A stretch of DNA of 64,000 bases, from assembly GCF_030936135.1 (NCBI RefSeq), contig NC_082618.1:5429034-5493033 (forward strand), in the 5' to 3' direction. The notes beneath the pieces are model-generated. The model did not search any database. It worked only from the letters and a program-made list of their open reading frames with translations, and was not told the origin of the DNA. Below are positions 26,343 to 37,207 of the stretch, one piece after another. This DNA comes from Gavia stellata (Eukaryota; Chordata; Aves; Gaviiformes; Gaviidae). Both the position numbers and the translations under genes were made by a program. Every line of letters starts with the position of its first letter. Positions within the stretch are counted from its first letter, which is position 1.

Positions 26343-29300
26343 TATTGTGCCTGCAGCAGGGTAGATGGAAGAACCCGCCAGGAGCTGGGTGAGCTGGCAG
26401 GTTTGGGGAACAGCCAGGGACATGGAGCCACTCACCTGATGATGGCCTCATCGTCGATCTTCACGATGCAGTACGGGTCGCTGCTCCCCGTGCTAGAAGG
26501 ACACGGCACGGCTCTGTCAGCGCCGCCAGCCGCGGCCATGGCCCCCCGCCCCAACCCCACGGGGCTCTCACGGTCACGGGCGACCAAAGCCTTCAGCCCT
26601 GGCAAAACCCTCCCGCAGAGGGGGGACCTCACAGGGACACCCCAGGGCTATGGGGTGCTGGGGTACAGAGGCACCCCCAGAAGCCAAAGGCTTCAACGAG
26701 TGGATTTGGCCATGGCTGCAGGCACGTGGTGACCCCGGCTTCACTCCCAGCCCGGGGAAACCCATCCCTGGTCGTGTCTGGCCACTACATCCTGCTGGCA
26801 GCTGAAAGTAGCTTTCCTCTTCCAAATAGGAAGGCAAAGAACAAACAGAACCCACCCTTTCCCCGAAACGGCTCCAGGCGCCCGCAGCCCAGTTACACTA
26901 CTGGGAGCGAGGCCGCAGCAGCCTCCTCCAGCCCTGGGGCGCACCCGGAGCCCCAACACCGCTGTAGGGATGGGGACGTCCGTGGGGACACCCCCAGTGA
27001 TGCAGAGGGTAGGCAGCACATGCCATGGCACCCGAGGGCTGTTGGCAGCTGCCGCGATGCTCTGACCCCACTTCCTCCCTGGGGACAACCTGAGTCATTG
27101 CTCCTGTGCACCGCCACCAAAAAAAAAAAAAACAGAAAATCACCATTTTACAGCTTATTGCCCCAGTTCATCAGAAACGAGGCGACTCAGTTGCAGGACC
27201 CAGGTGCTGGCCAAGAGGGTGGGAAGGCTGTGGCTCCCGTCCCACCCGCAGCCGGCACAGAGCAGCCCGCTCCGAGCACGGTTACTCATTAACGCCGGTC
27301 CTGGCAGCGTTCGTCAGCCAGGCGCGCGTGTCCCGGAGAAGGGGGGGAGCGCACGGGTGGGGGTTTGGGGACCCCACGCACGGAGCGATTTCCCCCATCC
27401 CAAAACCAGGGAGGTTGAGAGCCAGCTGCTGGGGGGGTTAAAAGGGTTGGGGGGATTAAAAGGGTTTGGGGGGCTCCCTGCCCTGCAAAACATGGTTGTG
27501 GGGGGTTTCCCTGGGCTGTGCATCCTGGGCACCGCAGCGGCACCCCGTCCCCAGGCACCCCAAGCATTTCGGGCCGTTCAGCATGGTGCTGGCAGCGCAG
27601 GCAGGTTGCTAAGAGCAGCTTTCTGCCTGCCTGCTCCCATCTCCAGCCACCCTCCGGAGAGGGTTTTAATGAGAGCGGTGGATGAAGCGCCATTAACCAG
27701 AGCCTCTCGCTGACGTTTCCTGCCTTATGCAAACCATCAAGCGGGCAGGGAGCACGCAGGCAGAAAGGGAACATCTGCCCACCTGAGCCGTGCCCAGCAA
27801 CGCGGGGCAGGCTTCCGATGGGGGCTGCCCCGATGCCAGCAGCAGGAAAAACTTGTCCCCAACATGGGGACATTTCAAGCACGTGGGCTGCTGCATGTCC
27901 CCGGGATGCAGGGTGCCACGAAGCCGCTGTTGCAGCACTGGGGCATTGTGTGCTCTGGGGATTAAAACACAGGGTGGCCAAAATACGCCCTTCACGGGCT
28001 GCAGAGGTGCCCAAGCGGCTGGGGAGCCTGCGATCTGCATCAGTGGGGGATAAATCCCCACCGCAAAGGCAGGCGGGGAACCCGGCACCGCACCGGATGA
28101 CATCGTCTACACGGCATCGCCGTTCCCGGATGCTAACCGGTGCCTGGGAGATGTCAGGGGAAGAGATTTATAAGGCTTGCGGGCTCTCAGCGGGCGCTGG
28201 GCATCCTGCTGACGCCTACACGGAGCACGGCTTGCTCCGGCCACCCGCCCCGGCCCCTCCACGCCAGCGCAGGCGGCTGCAGGTTTGGCGCAGGGAAGGA
28301 GCTAGGAAAGGGGAAGGTTGGGCTTTGAAAAGGGGAGATGAAGACTGAAGCTTTAAAGATTGATAGCACAGTATAAATTAGGTGGGGGGGGAGGAAATAA
28401 ATGTGCGTGCTCCCCGCAGCCAGCCATCCCTGCAGGCAGTGCTGGGGAGGGGGGGCTGAGACGTTGAGCTTTGCAATTAGAAATTCACCCGCTCTGCCCA
28501 GCCCTTGGAGGGGGAGGCAATAAAATAAAATTTAAAAAAAAGTAAGCAGATCATTTTCCTTGCTTTCCTGCAATGAAGATGCAGAGGAGGATTTTGCCGC
28601 GCCCCGCTGGGAGGAGGCTCACCTTCCCACCACGTCCCGGGGAGGGGGTGGATGGCAGCAGAGCCCACCCAGGACCGAGCTGGAGCTGCTGCGGCTCTTC
28701 CCGCCTGCCCGGGGTTCTGGCCCCGGTGCCAGGCAGTGACGTGCCGGAGGGCGAAAGCGGGAGCGGGTTTCCTGCCTCTTTATGGGCAGTTTCATGGTTT
28801 CGTGGCTGTACAGTGCTGGGCGGGCGCTTGCTTGGAAGGCAAAACCGAACAGCGGCTCTTCTGCACTGGGAGGAGGTGGGAGACCCACGGGCACAGCGGG
28901 GTCTGGGCTAAACCCCGGGGAAATCACACTGCTGCTGCCGGGGGGAGAGGAGGGCGCTGCGGGTGGCACAGCTCCTTGGAGCACGGTGGCACCGGGGGGG
29001 TCACAAACCACAGCAACATCAGCCAAATCCTGTGACTCCCTGTGCTGAATCCTGCGGGAGCTGGGGGGGGGCTTGGGGGTGCCCGGCCACCCACGGTGCT
29101 TGCAAGCAGGGTCTGACCTGCGAACATTCCCAGGGCCGGCGCTGACACCCCGCAGAGGGATTTCCCTCCAGGGAAACCAGCGGCGATCCCAAAGGCTGTG
29201 CCAGGACAGAGCAGAGGAACCGGATCCCATAAGCCCCCGTCCGCAGGGGAGGGGGACAGCGGCCAGACACGGCCAAGGTCAGGCGGCAGCGGGTGAGTGT

Positions 29301-30459
29301 GCCGGATCCGGCGCTCGGGTTTCCCTCCACTCTCCCTGCCCAAAGCCATGTCCTAAAGCCACTGGTCCGGAAAGCTCCACTCGAGGCGTTATCGCACAAC
29401 GGCTTTCTGCAACGCACTCTCCTAAAAACCAGAGCTTCCTAAAAACCAGAGCCTCCTCATGCTGGTTCGAGCTCCCAGCAGGGAGCTATGCCAAGGGATT
29501 TAAAAATCAGGTCCTGACACATGGGATTTAAAAAAAGAAAAAAAAAAAAAAAAGAAGAAAAAAAAGTCATGTTTCTTTCCGTGTTTATCCTCTTTTTCCA
29601 TGACGGCTGCAGGGATTTTTGCTGGTTTTCCAGCAGCCCTGACCCTGCCTGGCTGCCGAGCACTCCTCAGCAGCCTCCTGCTGCCTCCGCGGCTGGGGGC
29701 CACCCCGACGCCGTGCCCCCGTCCCACCCCAACACTGTCCCTGCATCCCACCCCATAAGGACCAGAGCGATGAGGATAACGGCGGGACACGTGGGCAGCC
29801 CTTGGGGGGCTGCCAAGGAGGGAAAGCCCGACCCAAGGGGCCGCTTCGGAGGCTGGGAAGGGAGCGGTGAGAGGGGCCAGAGCACCGGGGCTCCTCCCGG
29901 CTCCTTTTGGGGTTCGGCTGTACCGAGGGTCCCGCTGCACATCTGTGGGTCCCCGCAACGGACCCAGCTGCAGGAGGAGGGTGCGTGGTGGGGGCAGCCC
30001 TGCCCCATGGCAGCACAGGGGGAGCCCCACAAAGCAGGGACACCCCACAACAGTGGGTGCTCCTGGGAGGCAACCTCAAAGCCATCGCAGGGGGGTCCCC
30101 AAGCAGGGGGGACATCAAAGCACTCCCGAGGGAACCCCCAAAGCACAGAGAGTTACTGGGGGCACCCAAAGCCACCCTGGGGGGAACCCCCAAGGCACAG
30201 GTGGCCTGGGGGGACCCGAAGCTATTCTGGGTGAGCCCCCAAAGCAGGGGGGACACCCCAAAGCCACCCCGGGGGGTGTCCCCAAAGCACAGGGACCTGC
30301 TGGGGGGCACCCCACAGCACTCCCGGGACAGGGGGGCTCCCTCCCGGGGTTGCCCCCCCCCCCAAAGCCCTCCCGGCCCCCCGGGGGCACTCACATGTCC
30401 TTGGCGGGCAGGTTCCTGCCCTCCACGATGCGGATGGAGAGCGCGCTCCGCCGGGCCAT
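20827..30459 (-). CDS. RASA4: RASA4 (CAPRI), calcium-promoted Ras GTPase-activating protein
   Basis: Twenty coding exons in transcript order: 30395-30459, 26436-26492, 25896-26009, 25472-25533, 25220-25352, 24859-24940, 24545-24676, 24373-24464, 23987-24110, 23737-23890, 23330-23394, 22985-23097, 22728-22914, 22324-22461, 21882-22202, 21664-21801, 21454-21589, 21255-21375, 21112-21170 and 20827-20948. The sum is 2415 nt, 804 aa plus TGA; human is about 803. Domains: C2A about 1-105 (acidic residues D21, D27, D74, D76, D82 fit calcium binding), C2B about 135-250, RasGAP about 280-560 with candidate arginine finger R346 in TLFRSNS and the FLCLR motif at 469-473, PH about 565-672, and a Btk-type zinc motif H686, C697, C698, C708. 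The protein moves to the membrane on calcium rise and switches off Ras. Introns are short apart from intron 1 (3.9 kb). Confidence 0.97.
26291..26343. repeat. (AAT)n microsatellite
   Basis: About 50 bp of AAT/ATA trinucleotide repeat with one interruption, in RASA4 intron 2. It is likely length-polymorphic. Confidence 0.95.
27431..27473 (+). repeat. Tandem G-run / TTAAAAGGGTT repeat, G-quadruplex candidate
   Basis: Two and a half copies of a unit of about 20 bp, GGGGGG-(A)TTAAAAGGGTT. It gives five G-runs of three or more within 43 bp on the plus strand. Confidence 0.8.
30008..30345. repeat. Degenerate GC-rich minisatellite in RASA4 intron 1
   Basis: Imperfect tandem units of roughly 35-60 bp share the phrases CCCCAAAGCACAGG and CACCCAAAGCCACCC followed by runs of G. 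It lies just inside the first intron, within 50 bp of the exon 1 donor. Confidence 0.75.
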
Positions 30460-30860
30460 GGCGGGCGGGCAGCGGAGCCGAGCCGAGCCTCGAACCGGCG
30501 GCCACACAGCCCCGCGCCCATGTGCGGGCCGGCGCCGCCGGTCGCCAATCAGCGCGCGGGGCGGGACAAGAGGCGGGGCCTAAAGCCCTTCCCCGGGGGC
30601 GATTGGGTGATTATATGGGCTGTCGGCTAAGGGGAGGGGCCTGGGCGGGCGTGGGCGGGGCTGAGGTAGGCGTGGGCGGGGCCGGTGCGGAGTCGCCCCG
30701 GGGCGGGGTCCCGCGGGGGGACGGGGACACCCCACGGGGACCGCCGGGACCCCCCGCTCAGCCCCACGGGGACCGGCGGCGGCCCCGGGGCGGTGCAGCC
30801 CTGGGGGTGCTCGGCAAAGCGCCCCGCCTGTGTCGGCGGTTAAGGACCGACCCCACGGTG
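30360..30860 (-). promoter_or_regulatory. RASA4 CpG-island promoter with CCAAT boxes
   Basis: CpG-rich DNA spans RASA4 exon 1 and its upstream flank. An NF-Y-type CCAATCAG is at 30545-30552 on the plus strand, and a CCAAT on the minus strand (ATTGG) is near 30602. GC boxes of the GGGGCGGGG type recur between 30640 and 30720. The transcription start is probably between the ATG and the first CCAAT box, but this is inference. Confidence 0.65.
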
Positions 30861-31188
30861 GGTCCCTGCTGCCCCCCGCTCTCCCCACGAGCTGGGGGGG
30901 CCGCAGCCCCCGGCCCAGCAGCGGCTGTCCCCCCTACCCTGAGCCCCGCACCCCGCCCTGTGCGTGCGTTTTGTACCTTTCTGGGTTTTCAGCCCTGCAC
31001 CCCCTGGCTGCAGCCCCCCCGGAGGGACCGAGGGCATTTCGGGGGGGCTTGGTGGCACAGACACGGGGGGGGGACACGGGGAACCCCTCCTGCGAGACCT
31101 GCCTCGCCTCGAGGACTCGCCCGGCACCCAAAGCTGGAGCTCAGGGCCGTGCCGGCAGACACCACCCGTCCTTGGCATTTGCGACACT

Positions 31189-31232
31189 ACGGGGACACGT
31201 TGGGGACACGACGGGGACACGTTGGGGACACG
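31189..31232. repeat. Short tandem repeat of GGGGACACG units
   Basis: Four copies of an 11-bp unit, GGGGACACGTT or close variants, in succession. Confidence 0.8.
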
Positions 31233-31737
31233 CCGCCCCATCCTGCAGCGCTGCCCCTCTGCCTCCCCCGCACAGGGGGACAGGGGGACAAGGCACAGTC
31301 CCCTGCCACCGTCGCTCACGTCTCCCCATGTGCCGGCTCCGGCCTCGCACGCGGTCGGGCCGCAATGTCCCACCTCCAGCAGCGCCCGCGTGACGGCGGG
31401 ACAAACCCCCCCCAGCCGCTCGAAGCCGTTTTGCGGGTGATATGGGTGTTTCATGGCGGGGGACGGGGTGGGACGGAGGGGACCCGGGTTTGCCGGATGA
31501 AGCCGGCCCTTCGCTGTGCCCCGGCTGATATCCGCAGGGGTTAATCGCCGGATTTGCTTGATTTTCCTTGGCTGGGCTCCATGGAGGCCGGCTGCTGGCA
31601 GCGGCAGCGCGGGGGGGCAGGTTGCTAACACCCTCCCCGGGCAGCGTAAGGACACCCCGGTAAGGGCACTGTGACCACGGATCAGGTGTAAAGGCGATGC
31701 TGCCCTTTGCATGGCGCCTACGGAAAAAATACAGGGG

Positions 31738-31796
31738 CTTAATATATGTATATGCATATGTCTATGTATATGGTGTGTATATTTATATGCATACGT
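31738..31796. repeat. AT-rich TATATG simple repeat
   Basis: About 58 bp of alternating purine-pyrimidine TATATG/TATGCATATG-like sequence. It is an abrupt AT island within very GC-rich DNA. Confidence 0.8.
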
Positions 31797-31890
31797 GCCC
31801 CAACTCCACTCGAAGGGGGGGCATGGGCACCCTGCAGTGCTGTCTGGCCTTCTTGTCCTCAGCACCAGGGGTGTCTCATCCTGCCCAGGC

Positions 31891-32144
31891 TGCAGGATCA
31901 GGGCACCCAACGACCCCAGTGCACCCACTCCCCTGAGCAGGATCAGGGACCCACACCCCGCTGCAGGATCAGGAATGCTGGATCAGGCCCCCCACAGCCC
32001 CTGGTACAGGATCAGACCCCCCACAGCCCACTCCCTCCCAGTGCAGGATCAGGCCCCCGCATCCCCCAGAGCAGGATCGGGGACCCACACCCCGGTGCAG
32101 GATGAGGCTCCCATGCCCCCGGTGCAGGATCAGGCCCTGGGGTG
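31891..32144. repeat. GTGCAGGATCAGG minisatellite
   Basis: About eight to nine imperfect copies of a unit of roughly 25-35 bp beginning (G)TGCAGGATCAGG and followed by C-rich filler such as CCCCCCACAGCCC. Confidence 0.85.
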
Positions 32145-32673
32145 CCGGTCCCCTCTTGCCATCTCGTGGCTAGCGGGGGAACATCAGCAGCACCCGGGCA
32201 GGATTGGACCAGCTCTGCCTGGGGGAGACCTTCCTCTGGGTTTGGGGCAGCGTGAAATCGCTGTGGGGTGAAGGGGAAGGGGGAGGAACGCCCCATACTC
32301 CCCCCACACCCGTTCCTGGGGGCATTTCTGTGCCCCGCGCCCCAGCGCAGGGCTGCTGGGGGGTCAGGCTCCCCTCGCTGCCTCGCTCACCGGGGGACTT
32401 TTCCCCATTCAAAGTGGGCGCGGGCGGCACCGCATGCCCCAAGCTGGGTGTGAAAATGCTTCTCCCACCCCAGAGCATCCTTGGCCGCATCCTGCCCCGG
32501 GCAGCAGCGGTCCCCCACCCAGGGATGGGGCTCAGAGCCCTGCGTGGGGGTACGGGGACGGGGCCACGGGGCTTTTCCCAGGGGCTGCAAGAGGCGGCGA
32601 GGTTTCGGTGGGTGCCTTTCCTGGGGGATCACAAACAGGAGGCGAGGGCGGGTGCAAAGCACAGGGAAAGGCC

Positions 32674-32679
32674 TTTAAT
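32674..32679 (-). terminator. Probable poly(A) signal of UPK3BL-like gene
   Basis: ATTAAA on the minus strand, 212 bp beyond the stop codon of the uroplakin-3b-like gene. No AATAAA is seen nearer. Confidence 0.55.
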
Positions 32680-32890
32680 CTCCTGCTCCATCACGACTCC
32701 CCGGGGCCCCGGTCCACAGGGCAGCCCTGGCTGTGCCCCCATGGCGGTGGGCGTCGTGCCACCGACACCGGTGGTGCAATCGCAAAGGCACCCAAGGGTG
32801 CGCAGGCCAGCGGCGGCTGGCGCGGGAGCGGGTGGGGAGGTGGTGCGGTGCCAGGGGGGCGGTGAGGCAGCGCGGGGCCTTGGCGGGGGC

Positions 32891-34901
32891 TCAGAGCCGG
32901 GCGGCCGGCTGGTCGTAGACGTGGTGGGTGTTGTACCGCTGTACCGTCACTGCCTCCGGCTTGCTGAAGATGCTGCTGCCGCCGTAGGCGTCTGAGCTGG
33001 GGAGGGAAGGGGGAGTGAAGGACGAGGGTGGGGGCCACGGGGTGCCGGTGTCACCCTCTGACGCCGGTCCTGCATGCCCAGCACCCATCACGGCTCCTGG
33101 GCGGTGTGGTGGGACACGGGGGTGGCACTCACCGCTGGAAGACCAGCATGGCCATCAGGCCAGCCAGCAGGATGGCGAAGAGGATGGAGAGGATGGAGGT
33201 GAGGGCGATCATGCCGGCGCTGTGCCTGCTGCCCATGGCGGGGGTGCTGCCAAGCGGCTGGGCTGGGGAGAGAGCGGGAGGGGAGGGAGCGACGTGTGCA
33301 CCCTGGGGCAGCGCAGGGGGCCCGGCTGGGGCACAATCGCAGTGTGCAATTGCACTGTGCAAATGCAGCGTGCAAGCACAATACGCAATCCCGATGTGCA
33401 AGCGGACCGTGCAAATGCAACGTGCAATGCAGTGTGCAAACGCGCCGTGCAAACACAGTATGTAATGGTAGTGAGCAAATGTGCCGTGAAAACGCCATGG
33501 GCAATTGCACCGTGCAAACACACCGTGCAAACACAATGTGCCATTGCACGGTGCCATCATACCCCCGCAGGACCCGCAGCAGTGCCCTGCCTCAGTTTCC
33601 CCCGCTGCTCACAGGAGTGCTGCACCCTGAGCCACTGGTGCTCAGCGTGCAGTCCCCCCCCCGGACAACCCCATGCCCCCCGACACCTGACGGCTGCGGG
33701 ACGGTGCGAGGGGCAGGACAAGCATCCCGGCAGCGGTACCTGTCTTCAGGGTGATGGGATCCGACCAGCCTGTCTCAGCCACAGGCTTGGAGTCCTTGAA
33801 GGCGAGGAACTTCACCCTGGGATAGGAGGGGAGGTTGGCCGCGCTCCCCCGAGACGGGGGGCTGCCAGCAGGCCCCCGGGGGGGGCACGTCCCCATGAGC
33901 AGACTCACTGGTATGGCCCGGGACCGGGCAGGGGGCCGTTGCAGGTGGGTCTTGTCTCATCCCTGACGCAACTGGTCTCGCTGCCGACGCGCAGCACCGT
34001 GATCTCCCCGGGGGATTTGGGGCAGGGGTAGTTGAGGAGGGTGGTGTTGAGGGTCATGTAGGCGGGGGCTGTGGTGGGGAAGCCCTGGAAGGTCCCCAGT
34101 CCCATGCTGTTGTTGAAGTTGGGTACGGCTGCAGGGACGGGGATGGGGGGTGAGGAGGGACCTTGGGGGGGTGCGAGGAGCCCTGCGCGCACCCCTGCCC
34201 GGGGCTGCTGCCCCGGGGCCCCCCTCGCACCCCACCTACCCTTGGAGATGGCCACCACCAGCCAGATGACGGCGTCGCCTTGCGCCTTGGTGAAGACGCA
34301 GCGGGGCTGCTCCAGCACGAAGGTGGAGTTGGTGGTCAGGCCCCCCAGCTCCGGGCCGGCCAGGGTCGGTTTGTACGAGAGCTCCTCTGCGGTGAGAAGC
34401 CAAAGGGGGGGGTGCGGCGGAGGGTGCGGACCCCCCGCTGCAGCCCCTGACCGGCAGCTCCGACCGGCTGCAGTGGTGCGGGGGGCTCAGTGCGGGGAGA
34501 GGGACAGGGGGGAGCTGACCCCTGTGATCCTGGCTGCGGGGCTCCCACTCCCCTCCCGCCCCCCGTTTCGGGCTCAGACACACATTTCATGACAAGAGGA
34601 AGCAAAGACCCCCCCCGTGCCACTACCCGGGGAGGGACACCCCTGCGAGACTCCAGAGGACCCCGTGCTGTGCCAGCAGACCCAGGAAGGTGACACCAGG
34701 GACACGAGGGGTGGCAACCAGAAAAGGGGGGGGCATCAGCTGCCCTGCACATCCAGGCTCCACGGGGGGGGTCCTGGTGCCTGTGCATAGGGGACCCCCA
34801 CAAGCAGGGGACAGCGGGGACCCGCAGCCCAGCCCGATGGCATCGGCGGACTCACCCAGGCCGTGGGCTGTCGCCAGGAGCAGGAGGAGCAGCGGGAACA
34901 T
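32891..34901 (-). CDS. UPK3BL1: Uroplakin-3b-like protein (UPK3BL)
   Basis: Six coding exons in transcript order: 34856-34901, 34240-34386, 33909-34128, 33740-33816, 33133-33262 and 32891-32996. The sum is 726 nt, 241 aa plus TGA, with all phases consistent. A leucine-rich signal peptide (MFPLLLLLLATAHGL) opens the protein. The lumenal domain has TFVLEQPRCVF, IWLVVAIS, ITVLRVGSETSC and CNGPLPGPGPYQ, all uroplakin-3 family hallmarks, with several N-glycosylation sequons. One membrane span covers about residues 181-205 and is followed by a short tail with QRYNTHHVYD. Type I membrane proteins of this family pair with UPK1B in urothelial plaques in mammals; birds lack a mammal-type bladder, so the avian role is unclear. 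The details fit UPK3BL better than UPK3B, and the position beside RASA4 agrees. The symbol is by orthology and somewhat uncertain. Confidence 0.9.
33341..33557. repeat. GTGCAA minisatellite in UPK3BL intron 4
   Basis: About 215 bp of a short, roughly 10-12 bp, imperfect repeat of the form CGTGCAAA(C/T)(G/A)CA, with some 15 or more GTGCAA-type cores. It creates overlapping open frames rich in Cys, His and Ala on both strands, which are repeat artefacts. Confidence 0.85.
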
Positions 34902-35440
34902 CGTGCGGGCGCCTGGGTGCCAAGGGCGGGAGTGCGGGCAGCCAGGCTCTGCGTCCCCACGGGACCCGCCTGCGGCCACCAACCGCCCACATTCCTGTGC
35001 CGGCCACGCGGCAAACAGGTCGGGCTCGTTTCCCCAGGGAGCATTTGCTATGCCCGAGCGCCCGCCAACAAGGTGTGCTGAGAACTGCCACGCTCGTGGC
35101 ACAGGTGGGCAACAGCCCTCAATGGGGCAGCAGGGCGAGTGCCAGCCCAGGGTGATGCCCACCTCGAGGCCACCATCCCTCCCGGGGGCTCCCCACAGAC
35201 CACACTGGTGCCAGAACGTGCCCCCCCCCAACACCAAGTGCCACCAAACTGAGGCCCCGTTGGGTTTTTGGGGGTCCCGGTGCCCCCACCCTCCACAGCT
35301 CCAGCCCTGCGTGGCCAGCGGCGGGGGCCTGGCGAACACAGCACCAAGCTGGTGCGCGAGCGGGGCGGGCGGCAGGCGCAGGGTGGGCATCGTCCCGCGG
35401 CCGGGCAAGGAGGAGGCAGCGAAAGATGTGACGCGAGAGT
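34902..35440. other. Short spacer between UPK3B and UPK3BL
   Basis: Only 539 bp separate the UPK3B stop codon (upstream gene) from the UPK3BL start codon. The UPK3BL promoter should lie here. I see no clear TATA box and no strong poly(A) hexamer other than an AGTAAA overlapping the UPK3B stop. Confidence 0.5.
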
Positions 35441-37207
35441 TTACTCGGCCGGACACGGAGCAGGAGGCCGGGGGGCAAAGCAGCCCAGCCCCGGGGGGCT
35501 GCACCTGCAACCGGGGGGCAGGGGCTGGGGCAGGGCTGGGGGGATGTGGTGGGTCCTGTAGGACCGGCGGGCGAAGGTGCTGGTCCCCGAATCCCGGCGG
35601 CACAGGGACCCCCATGCCTCGGCGCTGCAGGGAGAGACAAGCAGAGGCATCAAGCGGGGTCCGCGGGGCTCTGCTGCCCCCCCCACGCCAACCACCGCCA
35701 AGGGGCCCTTTCTCCTTGCTGAACTACGACAAACCCCCAACTTAAGAAAAAATCTTTCTAAATCTTCAATCTTAAAAACATCTCCTTCGCTCCATCTCTT
35801 TGCTGATGGGGCCGAGGAGGGGATGCTCTCCTGGGGCCTCCACGGACACGTCCCCCCGAGCGCAGCCCCACGCAGCCCCCGTACCACACGGCGCCGAGCA
35901 CCGCTGCGGCCAGCACGGCCCCCAGGCTGGCGAGGATGGAGGCGATGACGACCACGCCACTGTCGCGGCGCACGGGCGCGGGGTCGATGGCGCTGGGGCT
36001 GCTGGCTGGAAGGAGGTGGGATGAGGGACATGGGGGGACACGGGAGGCTCAGGGATGGCGCGATGGAAAGGGGAGGGATAGGGTGGCTGGGGGAGATAGT
36101 GAACCACTTCTCCCCTCTGGGCTTTGGGGTGATGGCATAGGGCCGATGCCGTGATGCATGCCAGCACCCCAACCGGGCAGGTGTGGGGGACCCGCGGGGG
36201 GACGGTGGTGCCACCGATACCTCTCCGCAGGAGAATGGGGTCAGACCACCTCGTCTCTGCTTTGGGGCCGTGGCAGCCCATCACCAGGAACTTCACCCTG
36301 CGGGATGGGTACGGCGGTGACAGCGGGGGGGTACAAGCACCCCCTCCATGGGGAATTACCCCAGCCAGGACCTGGGGAGGGTCCATCCCGCCAGCCTCAC
36401 CTGTAGGGCCCCGGGGAGGGCAGGGGCCCGTTGCAGGGGTCTCGGCCACCCTGGCCCCCGCATGCTGTGTCACCCCCGACCCGCAGGACGGCCGGGCTTG
36501 GTGCTGAGCAAGAGTACGTGGCCGCCGCCGTCTCCAGGGTCATGTAGGAGTGGGCGGTCAGCAGCTGCTCGTACAGGGGCACATCGGCCCGGGACGGGGG
36601 GTTTCTGAAGGTGGCCGAGGCTGTGCGGCACAGACAAGGGGTAAGCGGCTGCGGCCAGGGTCCCCCACATCCCCCCGCCACGGCAGGGAGCGTGTGCTGG
36701 AGCAGCGGGCACTCACCGTTGGCAAAAGCCACTGCCACCCAGACAGTGTCGGAGGCGTTGGCGTGCCGGTCGAAGACACAGCAGGGCCTCTCCAGCGCGA
36801 AGGTGGTGGCGGTGAGCTTCCCCGGCAGCGCCGCGGAGGGCACGCGGGGCACGTAGGGCAGCAGGGCTGGGGGGGCAGGCGGTGAGTGGGGGACCCCGTG
36901 CTCCGCACTGCTTGGCAAGTGCCTGACCCCAGCCTGCATCCGTGCTGGGGTCCATGACCGCCGGTGCCGGCACAGCGGGGGCTCACAAGATGCCAGTGGT
37001 GCCAGCACCAGGGGATGGTGCCGGTGTGGGGACCCCCCAGCCATACCCAGGTCCCATAACCCCCTCCCCAGCACAAACACCTTGCAAAGCCCCACGGGGA
37101 AAACACCCCGCAGCCCCTCCGAGCCCCTGTCCCCCCCCGGGGGAGTTACCCAGGCCCGTGGCTGCGCCCATCCCAGCCAGCACCAGCAGCACCCACGGCA
37201 GCTCCAT
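35441..37207 (-). CDS. UPK3B: Uroplakin 3B
   Basis: Six coding exons in transcript order: 37150-37207, 36717-36866, 36401-36620, 36221-36297, 35885-36005 and 35441-35624. The sum is 810 nt, 269 aa plus TAA. A signal peptide (MELPWVLLVLAGMGAATGL) leads the protein. LTATTFALERPCCVFD and ASDTVWVAVAFANAS match human UPK3B very closely, and VLRVGGDTAC, CNGPLPSPGPYR and VKFLVMG are shared family motifs. The membrane span is about residues 185-208. Exons 3 and 4 have exactly the same lengths (220 and 77 nt) and phases as in the neighbouring paralogue, showing tandem duplication. The last exon gives a 60-residue tail: its RSYRTHH part aligns with QRYNTHH of the paralogue, but the following Pro/Cys-rich stretch does not, so that end is less certain. 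Confidence 0.9.

Larger units (their letters stand above)
26493..30394. other. RASA4 intron 1, mostly unannotated
   Basis: A 3.9-kb GC-rich intron. It contains A-rich tracts (27119-27132 and 29529-29569), a tandem G-run block at 27431-27473 and a degenerate minisatellite at 30008-30345. Open frames here are long on both strands because stop codons are rare at this GC content; none resembles a known protein. Confidence 0.6.
30861..32673. other. Intergenic region between RASA4 and UPK3BL
   Basis: About 1.8 kb of GC-rich DNA with no recognisable exon. It holds a short GGGGACACG tandem repeat, an AT-rich TATATG patch and a GCAGGATCAGG minisatellite, each listed separately. Confidence 0.6.

Noticed and set aside
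29907-31544. Plus-strand frame of 545 codons over RASA4 exon 1.
   Set aside because: It crosses a minisatellite, the true RASA4 first exon and its CpG promoter; composition is Gly/Pro/Arg-rich with no recognisable domain.
33028-33560. Cys/His-rich frames that look like zinc-finger repeats in the UPK3BL intron.
   Set aside because: They are translations of the GTGCAA minisatellite and lack real C2H2 spacing.
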